Below are positions 7,363-9,369 of a stretch of 9,369 bases of DNA, one piece after another. Made by a program: the position numbers and the translations under genes. Origin of the DNA: Cellulomonadaceae bacterium (GTDB lineage Bacteria; Actinomycetota; Actinomycetes; Actinomycetales; Cellulomonadaceae); the NCBI GenBank assembly GCA_031282935.1, contig JAITCS010000025.1, positions 1 through 9,369 of the forward strand, written 5' to 3'. Below the pieces are notes generated by a model. The model did not search any database. It had not been told where the DNA came from and saw only the letters and a program-made list of their open reading frames with translations. Every line of letters starts with the position of its first letter. Positions within the stretch are counted from its first letter, which is position 1.

Positions 7363-7445
7363 CGCGCGGTGGTTCGCGCGCCCGCCTGTCGAAACCACCA
7401 TTACCGACGGTTGAGCCTGTCGAAACCACTATTGTGGTGACAGGC
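7354..7445. repeat. Intergenic repeat cluster with direct and inverted copies
   Basis: A 19-base unit occurs twice in direct orientation: GCCTGTCGAAACCACCATT (7384-7402) and GCCTGTCGAAACCACTATT (7415-7433), starting 31 bases apart. GGTGGTT occurs at 7354-7360 (the end of the pullulanase gene) and again at 7368-7374, and can pair with AACCACC at 7393-7399. GCCTGTC (7415-7421) pairs with GACAGGC (7439-7445), with an inner CCAC/GTGG stem and a TATT loop. No T-run follows, so this is not a typical Rho-independent terminator. The GGTTGAGCCTGTCGAAACC core (7409-7427) resembles short interspersed palindromic repeats that I recall from actinobacterial genomes. Confidence 0.65.
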
Positions 7446-7447
7446 CG

Positions 7448-7455
7448 AAAGGAGG
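7448..7455 (+). promoter_or_regulatory. Strong ribosome binding site of the helicase gene
   Basis: AAAGGAGG is a near-perfect anti-16S match seven bases before GTG 7463. It fixes the helicase start. The GGCC at 7443-7446 could pair with GGCC at 7454-7457 and partly hide this site. Confidence 0.85.
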
Positions 7456-7462
7456 CCAACAC

Positions 7463-9369
7463 GTGAGCGCAAATCGTTACCTGGATTTGCTGCTGACTCC
7501 GCCGAGCCGGGCCGAGCGCCTCACGGCCTCCCGCGAATACCCAGCCAAGCCCGGCACCACGGGCATGTGGCCGGATTGGGCCGCCCCGCAAATCGTGGCA
7601 GGGTATCGAACGCTCGGCATTGACCTGCCGTGGCAGCACCAAACCGAGGGCGCCGAGGCGATTTGGGCCGGGCACCACGTGGCTCTTGCCACCGGCACCG
7701 GGTCGGGCAAATCCCTCGCTTTTTGGCTACCCGCCTTGCACTACGCCGCCACAGGGGGCACCGTGCTGTACCTTTCGCCCACGAAGGCGCTCGCCGCCGA
7801 CCAACTCTCCGCGCTGAGGCGCCTTTTAGCCGCCACCCGCGCCAACGGTTTCCCCCCTATCCAGGCCGCCACCTGCGACGGCGACACCCCCGCTGAAGAG
7901 CGGCAATTCATCATGGGGCACGCGGACATTTTGCTCACCAACCCGGACTTTGTGCATTACTCCATGCTGCCGGGGCACCGGCGCTGGGTTCGGTTCCTGA
8001 AACGCCTGCGGCTGGTGATCATTGACGAGGGGCACTCCTATCGGGGTGTGTTTGGCGCTCACGTTTCGCAGGTGCTGCGCCGCCTAACTCGGCTGGCCGA
8101 CCATTACCGCGCGCCTGCCCCCACGCCTGCGGGCGCGTTCGCCCACAGCGATGAACTGAGTTTCGTCGTCGCGAGCGCCACCTCCGCCGACCCTGCGGTG
8201 TCTGCCGCCCGGCTTATCGGCACCGATCCGGCTGAACTTGTCGCAGTGACAACCGACACCGCTCCCACCGGGAAGCGCACTATCGCCCTGTGGCAGCCCC
8301 CCGAACTCCCGGCGCCCTTTCCCGTGGCGTTGTCAGCGCGTAATACGGGCGGCGATTCCTCTATGGCCTCCGATAAATCCTTCGGTTCGGGTGGCTTATT
8401 AGCCTCGCCCGCTATTGGTGCGGCGCCGTCAGGAGGTGACCTCTGGCTCACTGACCCAATGACACTGCCCAATCCGTTCGATCTGGCTGCAGCCGACCGA
8501 ACCCCCAGCCCGGCCCAACGCAAATCCGCGACCGCCGAGGCGAGCGAACTGCTGGCCGACCTAGCGCGGGGCGGAGCCCGCACCCTAGCCTTCACGCGCT
8601 CCCGTCGCGGCGCCGAATCAGTAGCGACGGCGACCCGTGAGCGTCTCACCCCGAAAAACCGGGGCAAATCCCGCATAAACGCAGAAGTTGACTTGGCAAG
8701 CAAGATTGCCGCCTACCGGGGCGGTTACCTGCCTGAGGAACGCCGCGAACTTGAACGTCAGGTGCGCACCGGCGAGATTCTGGGCCTGGCCACCACAAAT
8801 GCCCTGGTATTGGGTGTGGATATCACCGGGCTTGATGCCGTTCTCATCGCTGGCTGGCCGGGCACGTTCATGTCCTGGTGGCAGCAGGCCGGTCGCGCGG
8901 GCCGGGCTGGAGCCGACGGTCTGGTGGTTTTCATCGCGCGGCCCGAGCCGTTGGATCAGTATTTGGTGACCCACTCGGAGGCGGTATTTGACCGCAACCT
9001 CGAAGCCACCGTGTTTGATCCAAACAACAAGTACGTTATCGCCGGGCACCTCTGCGCGGCCGCTGCGGAAATGCACCTGCGCTCGGAGGAACTGGGCAGG
9101 TTTGGCGAGGTCGGCACGGTGGCGGCGATTATCACCGAATTGACAGAAGCGGGCGTGCTCCGGCGGCGCCCCAGCGGTTGGTATTGGACCCACAACAAAA
9201 GTGCGGCCGCGCTCATTGACCTGCGCAGCGCTGGAGGGCCGCCGATCAGGGTGGTGGACGCGCGCACCGGGCAACTGCTGGGCACGGTGGATTCGGGTGC
9301 CGCCGATTCGCAGGTGCATAAGGGCGCGATTTATGTGCACCAAGGGCAGATGTTTCATGTGAAACATCT
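7463..9369 (+). CDS. DEAD/DEAH-type SF2 helicase, DUF1998 family (SftH/MrfA/YprA-like), 3' end cut by window
   Basis: This is an ATP-dependent nucleic-acid helicase. Members of this clade are mycobacterial SftH and Bacillus MrfA, the latter linked to repair of mitomycin damage. The frame is open from GTG 7463 to the right edge (635 full codons). RecA domain 1 has the WQHQTEGAE Q-motif-like segment (54-62), Walker A ATGTGSGKS (Lys83), the DEGH box (Asp188-His191) followed by SYRGVFGAHV as in this family, and the motif III-like SATS. RecA domain 2 has TLAFTRSRRGAE, TTNALVLGVDITGLD and WWQQAGRAGRAG with arginine fingers Arg478 and Arg481. The C-terminal DUF1998 cysteine-rich domain would lie beyond the window and cannot be confirmed. 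A Gly/Ser/Ala-rich stretch at about residues 290-350 separates the two RecA domains. Codon use is GC-rich, unlike the preceding pullulanase. The last codons (MFHVKH, 630-635) coincide with a parS-like palindrome. Confidence 0.93.
   Translation, partial: MSANRYLDLLLTPPSRAERLTASREYPAKPGTTGMWPDWAAPQIVAGYRTLGIDLPWQHQTEGAEAIWAGHHVALATGTGSGKSLAFWLPALHYAATGGTVLYLSPTKALAADQLSALRRLLAATRANGFPPIQAATCDGDTPAEERQFIMGHADILLTNPDFVHYSMLPGHRRWVRFLKRLRLVIIDEGHSYRGVFGAHVSQVLRRLTRLADHYRAPAPTPAGAFAHSDELSFVVASATSADPAVSAARLIGTDPAELVAVTTDTAPTGKRTIALWQPPELPAPFPVALSARNTGGDSSMASDKSFGSGGLLASPAIGAAPSGGDLWLTDPMTLPNPFDLAAADRTPSPAQRKSATAEASELLADLARGGARTLAFTRSRRGAESVATATRERLTPKNRGKSRINAEVDLASKIAAYRGGYLPEERRELERQVRTGEILGLATTNALVLGVDITGLDAVLIAGWPGTFMSWWQQAGRAGRAGADGLVVFIARPEPLDQYLVTHSEAVFDRNLEATVFDPNNKYVIAGHLCAAAAEMHLRSEELGRFGEVGTVAAIITELTEAGVLRRRPSGWYWTHNKSAAALIDLRSAGGPPIRVVDARTGQLLGTVDSGAADSQVHKGAIYVHQGQMFHVKH
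9351..9366. promoter_or_regulatory. parS: Candidate parS site (ParB-binding centromere), inside the helicase gene
   Basis: TGTTTCATGTGAAACA matches the well-known bacterial parS consensus TGTTTCACGTGAAACA at 15 of 16 positions; the only change is C to T at position 8. The flanking bases extend the symmetry to 10-base arms (AGATGTTTCA at 9348-9357 and TGAAACATCT at 9360-9369) around a central TG. ParB loads on such sites near the replication origin and spreads to form the partition complex. The site lies in coding sequence and reads as MFHVKH. By rough estimate, a match within one mismatch is expected by chance about once in ten thousand windows of this size. ParB binding itself is inferred. 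Confidence 0.7.

Noticed and set aside
7384..7433. Two spaced 19-base repeats as a tiny CRISPR array
   Set aside because: There are only two copies, separated by 12 bases, with no cas genes; the spacing is far too short for a spacer.
7415..7445. Hairpin after the pullulanase as a Rho-independent terminator
   Set aside because: The stem is interrupted by an internal loop and no T-run follows. It is better described as part of the repeat cluster.
7675..7682. CCACGTGG palindrome, and CACGTG at 7460-7465, as further parS sites
   Set aside because: Only the central hexamer matches. The outer TGTTN and AAACA arms are absent, unlike the site at 9351-9366.

Overview
The window looks like chromosomal DNA from a moderately high-GC actinobacterium. 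The TopA and SftH/MrfA-type helicase sequences, the GTG starts, the strong AAAGGAGG ribosome site and the GC-rich codon use all fit this. Actinomycetaceae is my best guess at family level, but that is inference from gene style and composition only. Genes fill almost the whole window. The longest gene-free stretch is about 100 bases (7363-7462).

Layout. On the minus strand, reading from about 3033 leftwards, a membrane PAP2-family phosphatase is followed directly by topA (DNA topoisomerase I), whose 3' end runs off the left edge. On the plus strand, divergent from these across a 70-base intergenic region, lie an M18 aspartyl-type aminopeptidase (3104-4534) and, 11 bases later, a cytosolic limit-dextrinase-type pullulanase (4546-7362). 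A 100-base spacer carrying short direct and inverted repeats follows. Then comes a large SF2 helicase of the DUF1998 (SftH/MrfA/YprA) family, which runs off the right edge.

Function. The two flanking genes handle DNA: topA relaxes negative supercoils, and the helicase family is linked to DNA repair. As I recall, a topA/DUF1998-helicase neighbourhood also occurs in other actinobacteria such as mycobacteria. The central genes are metabolic or envelope functions (peptide turnover, debranching of glycogen or imported maltodextrin, lipid phosphate hydrolysis) and have no evident link to each other beyond spacing.

Most notable signal. The last bases of the window, inside the helicase gene, contain TGTTTCATGTGAAACA (9351-9366). 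It differs by one base from the bacterial ParB-binding parS consensus (TGTTTCACGTGAAACA) and sits in a longer inverted repeat with 10-base arms. It is a strong candidate chromosomal parS centromere site embedded in a coding sequence.

Other points are two low-complexity coding repeats in the pullulanase, an intergenic repeat family upstream of the helicase, and abrupt swings of GC content inside single genes. I see no mobile element, CRISPR array, RNA gene or undescribed multi-gene system here.
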